DNA of 64,000 nt from Bacteroidales bacterium M8 (GTDB taxonomy: Bacteria; Bacteroidota; Bacteroidia; Bacteroidales; Muribaculaceae), in NCBI GenBank assembly GCA_001689495.1, contig LUJS01000031.1, forward strand, positions 20,325 to 84,324. The letters run 5' to 3'. Shown piece after piece: positions 20,384-29,433 of this stretch (within the stretch, counting starts at the first letter, position 1; each line of letters starts with the position of its first letter). Made by a program: the position numbers and the translations under genes. A model generated the notes under the pieces. That model made no database searches. It was not told the DNA's origin and worked only from the letters and a program-made list of their open reading frames with translations.

Positions 20384-21631
20384 ATGGATAGAGAAATACC
20401 CAAATCGGAGATTGCACGTCGCAAACGCATCATGTGGATGCGCGCCGCGGTTGTGGCCGCAGTCGTCATCGTGGCCTTCGTGGCCGTGCTGCTGAGCCTG
20501 CGCAAGAGCGTCAAGGCCGCCGACCTCAAGTTCTCGACCGTCGAGCACGGCTCGATCGAGACCTCGGTGAGCGCCTCGGGCAAGGTCGTGCCGGCATTCG
20601 AGGAGATCATCAACTCGCCCATCGCCACGAGGGTGGTCGAGGTGTTCTGCAAGAGCGGCGACACCGTCAGCTCCGGCACCCCGTTGCTGCGTCTCGACCT
20701 GCAGAGCGCCGAGACCGAGCTTGGCAAGCTGGCCGACGAGCTGCGCATACGCAGCCTCAACGTCCAGCAGACCCGCCTCAACATAGCCACCTATCTCAAG
20801 GACCTCGACATGAAGGTCAGGGTCAAGGAGATGAGCGTGAACCGCCTCAAGGCCGAGGTCGAGAACGAGAAGCGCCTCGACTCGCTCGGCTCGGGCACGG
20901 GCGACAAGGTCAGGGAGGCCGAGTTTGCATACAACACGGCCCGTCTGGAGCTGACGCAACTGAAACAGCAGCTCGAGAACGAGCGCGCCGTCAAGGCCGC
21001 CGAGGCTGAGCGCGCCGAACTGGAGCTGAGCATCTTCCGCAAGAATCTCGCCGAGCAGCAGCGCACCCTCGAGGACGCGCAGATACGCTCGCCCCGCGCC
21101 GCGACACTGACATATATAAATAATGAGGTGGGATCGCGCGTGGGTCAGGGCGAGAAGGTGGCCGTCATCTCGGACCTCAGCCACTTCAAGGTCGAGGCCG
21201 AGATAGCAGACAGCTATGGCGACAGGGTGGTGCCCGGCGCTCCGGTCGACGTCAAGATAGGCCGCGAGGTGCTCAAGGGCACCGTGGCCTCGGTCAACCC
21301 CATGAGCCGCAACGGCGTCATAGCATTCTCCGTGCGTCTCGACGACGACGATTATCCCCGCCTGCGCTCGGGCCTGCGCACCGACGTGTACGTGATGTGC
21401 GACGTGCGCGACGACATCATGCGCATACGCAACGGGTCGTACTACATGGGCCCCGGCGGATACGAGATGTTCGTCGACAAGGGTGATGGCGAGATAACCC
21501 GCCGCAGCGTCAGCCTCGGCGAGTCGAGCTATGAATGGGTCGAGGTCAAGTCGGGCCTCGAGCCGGGCGAGAAGGTAGTGGTGTCGGACATGACCGACTT
21601 CAGAAATCAGAAAACAATAAAACTCAAATAA
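20384..21631 (+). CDS. Efflux periplasmic adaptor (HlyD/MacA-like)
   Basis: A 415-residue membrane fusion protein linking an inner-membrane ABC transporter to a TolC channel. It has an N-terminal TM anchor (about residues 17-37), a barrel/lipoyl half-motif (SGKVVPAFEEIINSPI), a long coiled-coil hairpin (about 95-235), the second lipoyl half (IRSPRAATLTYINNEVGSRV) and beta-barrel/membrane-proximal domains ending VEVKSGLEPGEKVVVSDM. ATG 20384 was chosen because an upstream TTG start at 20339 would lie inside the sigma-54 promoter. It is the first gene of the seven-gene efflux operon, 4 nt before the ATPase. Confidence 0.93.
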   Translation: MDREIPKSEIARRKRIMWMRAAVVAAVVIVAFVAVLLSLRKSVKAADLKFSTVEHGSIETSVSASGKVVPAFEEIINSPIATRVVEVFCKSGDTVSSGTPLLRLDLQSAETELGKLADELRIRSLNVQQTRLNIATYLKDLDMKVRVKEMSVNRLKAEVENEKRLDSLGSGTGDKVREAEFAYNTARLELTQLKQQLENERAVKAAEAERAELELSIFRKNLAEQQRTLEDAQIRSPRAATLTYINNEVGSRVGQGEKVAVISDLSHFKVEAEIADSYGDRVVPGAPVDVKIGREVLKGTVASVNPMSRNGVIAFSVRLDDDDYPRLRSGLRTDVYVMCDVRDDIMRIRNGSYYMGPGGYEMFVDKGDGEITRRSVSLGESSYEWVEVKSGLEPGEKVVVSDMTDFRNQKTIKLK

Positions 21632-21635
21632 AACT

Positions 21636-22316
21636 ATGGCAATCATCAAGCTTACAGGCGTAAACAAGATCTATCGCACAGACGAGATAGAGACACAGGC
21701 ACTCGAGAACGTGAACATCGAAATCAACCCCGGCGAGTTCGTCTCGGTCATGGGCCCCTCGGGCTGCGGCAAGTCGACGCTGCTCAACATCGTGGGCCTG
21801 CTCGACACCCCCACCTCGGGCACCGTCGAGATAGCCGGACACATCCTCGACACGCAGAAGATGAAGGATGCCGAGCTGGCCGCCTTCCGCAACCGCAATA
21901 TCGGATTCGTGTTCCAGAGCTTCCACCTCATACCCTCGCTCAACGTCACAGACAACATCATGCTCCCCCTGACATACCGCTCGGGTCTCTCCGACAAGGA
22001 GCGCCGTGCCAAAGTGCGCGAGGTGCTCGAGCGCGTCGGGCTCACCCACCGCTCGCGCCACATGCCGGCCCAGCTGTCGGGCGGTCAGTGCCAGCGAGTG
22101 GCCATAGCCCGCGCCATCATCGGCAATCCCGAGATAATACTGGCCGACGAGCCCACCGGTAACCTCGACTCGAAGATGGGTGCTGAGGTGATGGAGCTGC
22201 TGCACGAGCTCAACAAGCAGGACGGCCGCACCATACTGATGGTGACCCACAACGAGGAACAGGCCAAGCAGACCGACCGCATCATGCGATTCTTCGACGG
22301 CCGCCAGATAGGATAA
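21636..22316 (+). CDS. MacB/LolD-type ABC transporter ATPase
   Basis: A 226-residue stand-alone nucleotide-binding subunit. Motifs: Walker A GPSGCGKST, Q-loop FVFQSFHLIPSLNVTDN, signature LSGGQCQRVAIARA, Walker B ILADEPTGNLDS and H-loop MVTHNEE. It should power the FtsX/MacB-type permeases encoded immediately downstream; this class works as a mechanotransmitter with an adaptor and TolC rather than moving substrate through the membrane. Only one ATPase gene serves four permease genes. Confidence 0.96.
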   Translation: MAIIKLTGVNKIYRTDEIETQALENVNIEINPGEFVSVMGPSGCGKSTLLNIVGLLDTPTSGTVEIAGHILDTQKMKDAELAAFRNRNIGFVFQSFHLIPSLNVTDNIMLPLTYRSGLSDKERRAKVREVLERVGLTHRSRHMPAQLSGGQCQRVAIARAIIGNPEIILADEPTGNLDSKMGAEVMELLHELNKQDGRTILMVTHNEEQAKQTDRIMRFFDGRQIG

Positions 22317-22322
22317 TTGATT

Positions 22323-22478
22323 AAGGGTTATGGGGTTATGGGGTTATAGGGTTATGAGGTTATAAGGTTATTGCCCCGAACCTATTAGACCTTTAGACCC
22401 ATTTGCCCCATCAGACTCATAACCCATACCCACCCCCACTAACCCCCTAACCCTATAACCCCCTAACCCAATAACCTT
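22323..22478. repeat. Inverted GGGTTAT/ATAACCC word array I
   Basis: The 165-bp gap between the ATPase and first permease begins with tandem G-rich words (GGGGTTATAGGGTTAT) at 22323-22370 and ends with tandem C-rich complements (CCCTAACCCTATAACCC) at 22430-22478, with a centre containing GCCCCATCAGACTCATAACCC. The two flanks can pair into a long imperfect hairpin. The design and the central phrase recur at 23785-23953. Confidence 0.85.
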
Positions 22479-22481
22479 ACT

Positions 22482-23777
22482 ATGTTAAAGGAAACAATAT
22501 TCAACCTCAAGTCGCAGCCGGTGATGGGTGTGGTGTCGGTGCTGGGCACGGCGCTGTGTCTGCTGCTGGTGATGATGGTGACGGTGCTCACCGAGACCGG
22601 CACGGTAGCCGTCTCGCCCGAGTCTAACCGCGACCGCCTGCTCTACGACCACTATATATGCATCTATAACAATGACAAGTCGCAGTCGTCGAGCCTCGGG
22701 CGCCTCACCATCGAGCGCCTCTACTCCAATCTCCCCTCGGCCGAGTGCATGTCCCTATGCGATGCCACGTTCAGCAGCACCGATGTCGAGAACGACGGCG
22801 TGGCACCCGTCATCGTGGACCAACGTGGCACCGACGGAAACTACTGGAAGATCTTTGACCATCAGTTCGTGGCCGGAGGGCCGATAACCGAGGACGATGT
22901 CAACACCTCGAACAAGGTGGTCGTGATCACCGAGGGTGTCGCCCGAAAGCTCTTCGGCTCGGCCAACCCGGTGGGCAAGACCATCAGGATCTCATACAAG
23001 GACCACGTGGTCAAGGGCGTGGTGCGCGACGTGTCGCCCGTCATGGGTGCCGGCTATGCCCAGATATGGACCCCTGTCGACGCGCCCAAGCCCCCTGCCG
23101 AAGGCGAGGAGGGCGTCATCTGGAACAAGGACTGGCGCGGCCAATACATGGCTGTCATCATGGCCAAGACACCCGCCGACGTCGACAACGTGATACGCGA
23201 GGCCCAAGCCCGCATCCCGGCCCTGCAGAAAGAGATTCAGTCGACAACCGAGGGGATGCAGCGCCGCAACGCCGAGCGCTATCCCTACAGGCAGGCCGAA
23301 TATCAGGGTCGGCGCGTGAACGGCGATGAATATGACATCGAGGAGGACCGGATGATGAAGATAATCCTCATCGCCATCTTCCTGATAGTCCCGGCCATCA
23401 ACCTCTCCAGCATGACGCAGGGGCGTCTGAGCCGTCGCCGCCACGAGATAGGCGTGCGCAGGGCGTTCGGAGCCCGTCGTGGCGAGATATTCGCCTCGAT
23501 ACTCGGCGAGAACCTGCTTGTGACCCTTGCGGGCGGAGCCATCGGCCTCTTGGCCTCGGGGATATTCCTCTGGCTGTTTGCCGATACCCTCATCGAGGTG
23601 CCGTCGTGGAACGCCCCCGGCTCCGAGGTTTCGGTGACCCCCGGCATGTTGTTCAGGTGGAGTGTGTTCGGGTGGGCCCTGCTGTTCTGCTTCGTGCTCA
23701 ACCTGCTCAGCGCCGGCCTCCCCGCATGGCGCGCATCACGCCAAGACCCCATACAGGCCCTCAACAGCAGACAATGA
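22482..23777 (+). CDS. ABC transporter permease, FtsX/MacB type (A1)
   Basis: A 431-residue permease with an N-terminal TM (MGVVSVLGTALCLLLVMMV), a large periplasmic MacB-type domain (about residues 50-285) and three C-terminal TM helices with the FtsX signature region (AINLSSMTQGRLSRRRHEIGVRRAFGA is its core, about 300-330). It is paralogous to the third permease (25271-26551): both open with MLKE, then N-x-K-S-Q-P-V, and share the AINLSSMTQ and R-x-E-I-x-x-R-R-A-F-G segments. It probably pairs with the B-type permease downstream. Confidence 0.93.
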   Translation: MLKETIFNLKSQPVMGVVSVLGTALCLLLVMMVTVLTETGTVAVSPESNRDRLLYDHYICIYNNDKSQSSSLGRLTIERLYSNLPSAECMSLCDATFSSTDVENDGVAPVIVDQRGTDGNYWKIFDHQFVAGGPITEDDVNTSNKVVVITEGVARKLFGSANPVGKTIRISYKDHVVKGVVRDVSPVMGAGYAQIWTPVDAPKPPAEGEEGVIWNKDWRGQYMAVIMAKTPADVDNVIREAQARIPALQKEIQSTTEGMQRRNAERYPYRQAEYQGRRVNGDEYDIEEDRMMKIILIAIFLIVPAINLSSMTQGRLSRRRHEIGVRRAFGARRGEIFASILGENLLVTLAGGAIGLLASGIFLWLFADTLIEVPSWNAPGSEVSVTPGMLFRWSVFGWALLFCFVLNLLSAGLPAWRASRQDPIQALNSRQ

Positions 23778-23784
23778 CAAATTA

Positions 23785-23953
23785 AGGTTAGGGGGTTATA
23801 GGGTTATGGGGTTATAGGGTTATAAGGTTATAGGGTTAAAAATTTTTTAACCAAAAACCATCAGCCCCATTCGCCCCATCAGACTTATAACCCCTAACCC
23901 TATAACCCCTAACCCTATAACCCTCATAACCCCCCTAACCTCATAACCCTCAA
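23785..23953. repeat. Inverted GGGTTAT/ATAACCC word array II
   Basis: Same architecture as 22323-22478: G-rich words (GGGTTATAGGGTTATGGGG) on the left, C-rich words (ATAACCCCTAACCCTATAA) on the right, and a centre with GCCCCATCAGACTTATAACC. It fills the 179-bp gap between permeases A1 and B1, so the operon mRNA carries two such hairpins around A1. Confidence 0.85.
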
Positions 23954-23956
23954 AAA

Positions 23957-25252
23957 ATGAATCTTCTACTCAAGCAGATGCGCCGTCAGTGGCGGCCCAA
24001 TCTGTGGCTCGTGATCGAGCTTGTCATCATATCGGTCGTGACGTGGTTTATCATCGACCTGCTGCGTCAGGCATACGCGCCCCTGACCGAACCCAAGGGA
24101 TATGACATCGAACATGTCTATTCAGTCAAACACAACCGCAGCGGCGAGCCTGCTCCGGGCGAGGAGGACATGTCCCAGCCCGACGAGCTGCGCGAGATCG
24201 TAAGGCGCCTGCGCCGCTATCCCGGCATCGAGGCTGTCGGCCTCTCTTATGGCGGCATCGACCCCTATAACGGCAGCATGTCGTCGGGCGGCATCGTCGA
24301 TGTTGACGCCGACTCGACCTATTACGGATCCTATGACTATGCCAACGGCCATGACCTGTATATCAGGTGGGGCAACGCCAACCCCGATTTCCTCAAGGTG
24401 TTCCGCGTCACCGGCCCGAGGGGCGAGACCCCCGATGATCTTGCCGCCCTGCTTGGGGGAGGCCCGAACAGGATGCTGCTCTCGTCCAACTTTGTCAACA
24501 CCATCGACAGCGGCAATCCGGTGCCTGACCCCTACACGCTGCGCGGGCACAGATTCGGCTATATAGCCGGAGATTGCGAACTGGCCGGAATCATCAACCA
24601 GATGCGCCGCAACGACTGTCAGACAGGCGAGCGCACGGCCCTCGGCATAAGGATACTCGACGAGAACATCGACAAGCACATGAACAGGAGCGTCGACATC
24701 AGCATCCGTGTCAGCCCCGACGCAGACAATGATTTTGCCGAGACCCTGCGCGGCGACTTCAAGAAACAGTTCCGTGTCGGCAAGACCTATCTCAACGACA
24801 TCATTCCCTACAAACGTCTGCAGCGCGACAGCAACAAACAGACCACCGGCATCATAGTCCGCATGGGTGCTATCGTCCTGTTCCTCCTTGCCAACGTGTT
24901 CCTCGGTCTGCTGGGCACCTTCTGGTACCGCACCCGCACGCGCATCCCCGAGATAGCCATGCGCAAGACGCTCGGCGCGAGCAACCGCGACATATTCCGC
25001 TCGCTGATGACCGAGGGTTTCATCCTGCTCGGCATTGCCGTGGCGATAGCCGCGTTGATATTGGCCCTGCTGATTAAATTCGAGATCACCAACATGCAGG
25101 TCTATGGCTATGAGACTCTCGATGCCGGCAAGATAGTGTTCGACGCCGTGGCGAGCCTGCTGCTGCTTGCGGCCATCATAGCGCTGGGCATCTGGATACC
25201 GGCCCGCTCGGCCATGAAGGTAGACCCCGCGGTGTCGCTGAGAGATGAATGA
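23957..25252 (+). CDS. ABC transporter permease, FtsX/MacB type (B1)
   Basis: A 431-residue permease of the second subtype in this operon. The first TM (IELVIISVVTWFIIDLL, about residues 19-37) follows a basic W-R-P-N-x-W-L motif, then a periplasmic domain of about 240 residues, then three TM helices with RTRTRIPEIAMRKTLGAS at the cytoplasmic turn. It is paralogous to the fourth permease (26618-27877): GYDIEH/GFDIEH after TM1, R-G-E-T-P in the periplasmic part, FLGLLGTFW and a shared end (DPAVSLRDE/DPAIALKDE). Separated from A2 by 18 nt. Confidence 0.93.
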   Translation: MNLLLKQMRRQWRPNLWLVIELVIISVVTWFIIDLLRQAYAPLTEPKGYDIEHVYSVKHNRSGEPAPGEEDMSQPDELREIVRRLRRYPGIEAVGLSYGGIDPYNGSMSSGGIVDVDADSTYYGSYDYANGHDLYIRWGNANPDFLKVFRVTGPRGETPDDLAALLGGGPNRMLLSSNFVNTIDSGNPVPDPYTLRGHRFGYIAGDCELAGIINQMRRNDCQTGERTALGIRILDENIDKHMNRSVDISIRVSPDADNDFAETLRGDFKKQFRVGKTYLNDIIPYKRLQRDSNKQTTGIIVRMGAIVLFLLANVFLGLLGTFWYRTRTRIPEIAMRKTLGASNRDIFRSLMTEGFILLGIAVAIAALILALLIKFEITNMQVYGYETLDAGKIVFDAVASLLLLAAIIALGIWIPARSAMKVDPAVSLRDE

Positions 25253-25270
25253 ACATAATCCCGACAAACC

Positions 25271-26551
25271 ATGCTTAAAGAGATAAAATACAATTTCAAG
25301 TCACAGCCGGTCATTGCGGCGGTGACAGTCGTCGGCACCGCGCTGAGCATACTGCTGGTCATGGTGGTGGTGATGGCGCAGGAGATCAAGGTTGCCCCGT
25401 TTGCTCCCGAGAGCGGACGTGACAGGTTTCTGCACTATCAGTATATCATATACGGCAACAGCAGCTGGGGCGACATAGAGGAGGTCAACTCAGCCAACTC
25501 GATGAGCATTGGCACTGTACGCAGACTCTTCTATCCGCTCGAGACACCCGAGGCTGTGTCTGCGTATGCCTATATGACCTCGACCAAATCGGTGGGACTG
25601 AAGGGGGAGAAACCGCTCTCCGTAGACGTGCGCGAGATAGACGACAGATTCTTCAAGGTTTTTGACTTCACGTTTGTCGACGGCAAGCCGTTCAGCAACG
25701 CCGACTTCGAGGCCGAGCTGCCAGTAGCGGTCATCGACTCTGACGTGGCGCGGCGGCTGTTCGGCACCGAGCAGGCCACCGGCCGTGAGTTCAACCTCAA
25801 TGGCACGCCATATCGCGTCAGCGGTGTCGTGCGGCCTGTCAGCCCGCTTGCCACATTTGCCTACGGTCAGGTATGGCCCAATCTCACCTCGACACCCGCA
25901 GGGCACTCGGAAAATAACCTGTTAGGAGGCAATTTCAGCGTTACCATGCTTGCCCCCGACACCGAGAACGGCATGGCCGAGGTGCGTGCCGAGTTCAACC
26001 GTCGTCTCGATGAGTATCAGAAAGAGATAAGCGAGGGGGGATGGGCCATAATCAACAGAAACCGTCCCTATACACAGGCCAAAGCAGTGGCGGAGGTAAG
26101 TGCCAACGTCGAACCGGACGAGAAGATATTATTCTGGCGCCGCCTGCTGATATACTCCATATTGCTCCTTGTCCCGGCCATCAACCTGTCCAGCATGACG
26201 CAGTCGCGTCTGCGCCGCAGGGTCAGCGAGATAGCCATACGTCGCGCGTTCGGACAGACACGCGCCTCGGCGGCAGTCAATCTGGTGGCCGAGAATATGG
26301 TCATTACCCTCATCGGCGGTATCATGGGCCTGCTGATGGCCGTCGTGGTGGCCTTCTGCTTTGCCGACTCGCTCTTTGCCCCGAGCCTTGTCAGGCAGCA
26401 TACAGCTGCTGTCGTCGAGCCCTCCATGCTGCTGCAGTGGGATGTATTCGGACTGGCGCTGCTGTTCTGTTTCATACTCAACCTGCTCAGCTCGGCCCTC
26501 CCCGCATGGCGCATGTCTCGCGTCCCGCTGGTAGAATCGCTGAAATCGTAA
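25271..26551 (+). CDS. ABC transporter permease, FtsX/MacB type (A2)
   Basis: A 426-residue permease, paralogue of A1 (opening MLKEIKYNFKSQPV; TM1 VVGTALSILLVMVVVM; C-terminal AINLSSMTQSRLRRRVSEIA and RRAFGQ). Its periplasmic domain is clearly diverged from A1, which suggests different partners or substrates rather than recent duplication. Its start lies 18 nt after the B1 stop, with no word array between. Confidence 0.93.
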   Translation: MLKEIKYNFKSQPVIAAVTVVGTALSILLVMVVVMAQEIKVAPFAPESGRDRFLHYQYIIYGNSSWGDIEEVNSANSMSIGTVRRLFYPLETPEAVSAYAYMTSTKSVGLKGEKPLSVDVREIDDRFFKVFDFTFVDGKPFSNADFEAELPVAVIDSDVARRLFGTEQATGREFNLNGTPYRVSGVVRPVSPLATFAYGQVWPNLTSTPAGHSENNLLGGNFSVTMLAPDTENGMAEVRAEFNRRLDEYQKEISEGGWAIINRNRPYTQAKAVAEVSANVEPDEKILFWRRLLIYSILLLVPAINLSSMTQSRLRRRVSEIAIRRAFGQTRASAAVNLVAENMVITLIGGIMGLLMAVVVAFCFADSLFAPSLVRQHTAAVVEPSMLLQWDVFGLALLFCFILNLLSSALPAWRMSRVPLVESLKS

Positions 26552-26555
26552 CATC

Positions 26556-26601
26556 AAATATAGGTCCTGTAAGACTTATAAGACCTATAGGACCTATATT
26601 T
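26556..26601. repeat. AGGTCCTATAAG-type palindromic word element
   Basis: An imperfect 22-bp inverted repeat (26556-26577 with 26580-26601) whose outer 12 bp (AAATATAGGTCC/GGACCTATATTT) are perfect. It is built from the words GACTTATAAG, GACCTATAG and GACCTATAT and lies between permeases A2 and B2. Related words make the hairpin at 30757-30807. Confidence 0.8.
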
Positions 26602-26617
26602 AAATACCAAAAACATT

Positions 26618-27877
26618 ATGTCAACTCTGATAAAACAGATACTCACCGAGTGGAAATCGAATATGTGGCTGGCGGTCGAACTGCTTATAGTCTCAGTCGT
26701 GCTGTGGTTTATCATAGCATTGCTGTTGGGTTTGTACCGGACATATACCCATGAACGCGGTTTTGATATAGAGCATTGCTACATGCTGACGTTCGACTAT
26801 GTCAGCGAAAAGAGTCCTGATTTCATTGCTCGCGAGAATACAGACGAAGGTCTGATCGAAGACAACCTCGAGATACTGAATCGTATGCAGCACCATCCGA
26901 TTGTCGAGGCAGCGTCACTGTCGCAAGCCTCGTATCCATATAACTACGCCAATTCAGGCACGTCGTTCTGGACCGACGGATATGAGGCCAACCGCAGGTA
27001 CTCGGTGCGCCGCATGGTCTCGCCCGACTTTGTCAAGGTGTTCAGGTATCGCGGCACGCGCGGCGAGACCCCCGAACAGCTTGCCGAGATGCTGCGCAGG
27101 GGCGATTTTCTTGTCTCTGACGGTTATTTTGTCGACAAGGATGGCAATCCCCGCGACATGACCCCGCTGATAGGCAAGGGCCTGTATAATGATATGTATG
27201 ATACGACCGTGACACACAATCTCGGAGCCGTACTGGTGCCGCCGAGATACAATGACTTTAGTATGTATGGCTTGACAGGCCTGATGTCGCCGATAGAGAA
27301 TCAGTCTTACGGCTGGTATGGCTGGATGAAAGATTATTGCATCCGTGTCCGCCCCGAGGCCGACAAGGATGTCCACGACCTGCTGATGGATCAGGCCGAG
27401 AGTCTGTTTCACGTGGGCAACAAGGTGCTTGTCGACGTCACCTCGTTCGACGACGTGCGCGAGTCGTTCAACCGCGACACCATGCAGACCGTGCGCAATA
27501 TGGTCGTGATAGCCGTGTTCCTGCTGGTCAATATCTTCTTGGGACTGTTGGGTACCTTCTGGTTCCGCACCAGCCAGAGGGTAGGCGAGATGGCCATACG
27601 CCTCAGTTTCGGCGCCACGCCGGGCAGTGTTTTCCGCCGCCTGCTCTCCGAGGGGCTTATCATACTCCTTGCCGTGACCCCGGTGGCGTTCGGCCTCGAC
27701 TGCCTCATAACCCACAATGGCCTCAACGGAGGTGTCAGGTATGACGATTTTGCCCTCACGGCATACACCGCCGCGCTGACATTCGGCCTGATAGCCCTGA
27801 TGATCGTGGCCGGCATCTGGTTTCCCGCCTCGCGCGCCGCAAAGATAGACCCGGCCATAGCCCTGAAAGATGAATGA
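26618..27877 (+). CDS. ABC transporter permease, FtsX/MacB type (B2)
   Basis: A 419-residue permease, paralogue of B1: basic start with W-K-S-N-M-W-L, TM1 AVELLIVSVVLWFIIALLLG, GFDIEH, periplasmic domain with RGTRGETPEQLAEML, then NIFLGLLGTFWFRT, RVGEMAIRLSFGA and a final DPAIALKDE. Its stop overlaps a possible upstream start of the TolC gene, indicating coupling. Local base composition is somewhat more A/T-rich in its first third than in its neighbours. Confidence 0.93.
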   Translation: MSTLIKQILTEWKSNMWLAVELLIVSVVLWFIIALLLGLYRTYTHERGFDIEHCYMLTFDYVSEKSPDFIARENTDEGLIEDNLEILNRMQHHPIVEAASLSQASYPYNYANSGTSFWTDGYEANRRYSVRRMVSPDFVKVFRYRGTRGETPEQLAEMLRRGDFLVSDGYFVDKDGNPRDMTPLIGKGLYNDMYDTTVTHNLGAVLVPPRYNDFSMYGLTGLMSPIENQSYGWYGWMKDYCIRVRPEADKDVHDLLMDQAESLFHVGNKVLVDVTSFDDVRESFNRDTMQTVRNMVVIAVFLLVNIFLGLLGTFWFRTSQRVGEMAIRLSFGATPGSVFRRLLSEGLIILLAVTPVAFGLDCLITHNGLNGGVRYDDFALTAYTAALTFGLIALMIVAGIWFPASRAAKIDPAIALKDE

Positions 27878-27893
27878 GACAACAACGATGTTT

Positions 27894-29372
27894 ATGAAGA
27901 TACGCAACATACTATTATCGGTTTGCCTGTCGTGTGCCGCATCGGGCATGGCGCAGCAGACGGTGACACTGACGCTCGACGACGCCATAGCCCGCGCGAG
28001 GTCGAGGAGTGTCGAGGCCGCCGTGGCCCTCGACGAGCTGCGCACCGCCTATTGGCAATATCGCACCTATCGCGCCGAGCTGCTCCCCGAGGTGACGTTC
28101 GAGGCCACGGTGCCGAGCTATAACAAGAAATATTCATTGTATCAGAACGCCAACGGCGATTTCTCGTTCGTGCGCAACAACTATCTCGACATCGTCGGTA
28201 CACTGTCGCTGACCCAGAACATCTGGGCCACCGGCGGCACGGTGTCCGTCAACACCCAGCTCGACTATCTGCGCCAGCTCAGCGGCGACAAGTACAACCG
28301 CTTCATGTCCATACCGGTGGCGCTGACCCTCAACCAGCCCATATTCGCCGCCAACACCATCAAGTGGGACCGCCGCATCGAGCCCGTGCGCTATGCCGAG
28401 GCCAAGGCCAAGTATCTCACCGCCACCGAGGAGGTGGCCATGAAGGCCATCACGTATTTCTTCAACCTCCTCGCGGCCCGCGAGACCGTCGACATAGAGC
28501 GCCAGAATCTCGACAACGCCACCAAGCTGCTCGAGGTGGCCCGCGTGAAGCGCGACATGGGGCGCATCAGCGGCAACGACCTGCTGCAGATGGAGCTCAA
28601 CCAGCTCGACGCCCGCTCGGCCCTGACCGACGCCGAGAGCACGATGAAGAACAATATGTTCAGCCTCGTCACCCTGCTCGACTTCGGCGACGGGACCGTG
28701 ATAGAGCCCGTGCTGCCCGACGGCGTGCCCGACGTGGAGATAACATACGCCGACGCGCTCGACAAGGCGATGGCCAACAACCAGTTCTCGCTTAACATAC
28801 GCCGCCGCCAGCTTCAGGCCGACTATGAGGTGGCCAAGGCCAAGGGCGACCGCCGCCGCATAGACCTGTTCGCACAGGTGGGATTCACCGGCGTGGGCAA
28901 CCATCCGCGCGACGCATACGACCGCCTCAAGGACAATCAGGTGGTCGAGATAGGGGTCAAGATACCCATACTCGACTGGGGCAAGCGCGGCGGCAAGGTC
29001 AAGGTGGCCGAGAGCAACCGCGAGGTGACGCGCAGCCGCCTCAGGCAGGAGAGCCAGCAGTTCAGTCAGGACATCTTCATACTGGTCGAGCGGTTCAACA
29101 ACCAGCGCGGCCAGCTCGACATAGCCTCGAGGGCCGACGAGATAGCCCGCAAGCGATATGACACCAATGTCGAGACATACATGATAGGCAAGATCTCGAC
29201 CCTCGACCTCAACGACTCGCAGGTCAAGAAAGACCAGTCGCGCAAGGAGTACGTGCAGGAGCTGTATTATTATTGGTATTACTTCTATCAGCTCCGCTCG
29301 ATAACCCTCTACGACTATCTGCGCCACGCCCCCCTGAGCACCGACTTCGAAAAGGCGATAAAGGGAGTGTAG
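27894..29372 (+). CDS. TolC family outer-membrane efflux protein
   Basis: The outer-membrane exit duct of the efflux operon. The signal peptide (MKIRNILLSVCLSCAASGMAQ) precedes two OEP repeats with long helices (ALDELRTAYWQYRTY; AKAKYLTATEEVAMKAITYFF; ESNREVTRSRLRQESQQFSQD), and the tail ends in the EYVQELYYYWYYFYQLRSITLYDY strand region. I chose the ATG at 27894 because it begins a standard signal peptide; ATGs at 27888 and 27870 are in frame, the latter overlapping the B2 stop by 8 nt. It completes an adaptor-ATPase-permease-TolC tripartite system. Confidence 0.93.
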   Translation: MKIRNILLSVCLSCAASGMAQQTVTLTLDDAIARARSRSVEAAVALDELRTAYWQYRTYRAELLPEVTFEATVPSYNKKYSLYQNANGDFSFVRNNYLDIVGTLSLTQNIWATGGTVSVNTQLDYLRQLSGDKYNRFMSIPVALTLNQPIFAANTIKWDRRIEPVRYAEAKAKYLTATEEVAMKAITYFFNLLAARETVDIERQNLDNATKLLEVARVKRDMGRISGNDLLQMELNQLDARSALTDAESTMKNNMFSLVTLLDFGDGTVIEPVLPDGVPDVEITYADALDKAMANNQFSLNIRRRQLQADYEVAKAKGDRRRIDLFAQVGFTGVGNHPRDAYDRLKDNQVVEIGVKIPILDWGKRGGKVKVAESNREVTRSRLRQESQQFSQDIFILVERFNNQRGQLDIASRADEIARKRYDTNVETYMIGKISTLDLNDSQVKKDQSRKEYVQELYYYWYYFYQLRSITLYDYLRHAPLSTDFEKAIKGV

Positions 29373-29433
29373 TCGATTCCACCGAACAACTTTGCACCCG
29401 GATGTGTTAATTTTATAAAACATCATCACATCT

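Noticed and set aside
22323..23953. CRISPR array or telomere-like terminus
   Set aside because: The units are 6-8 bp, degenerate, in opposite orientations and without unique spacers; they lie in the middle of an operon.
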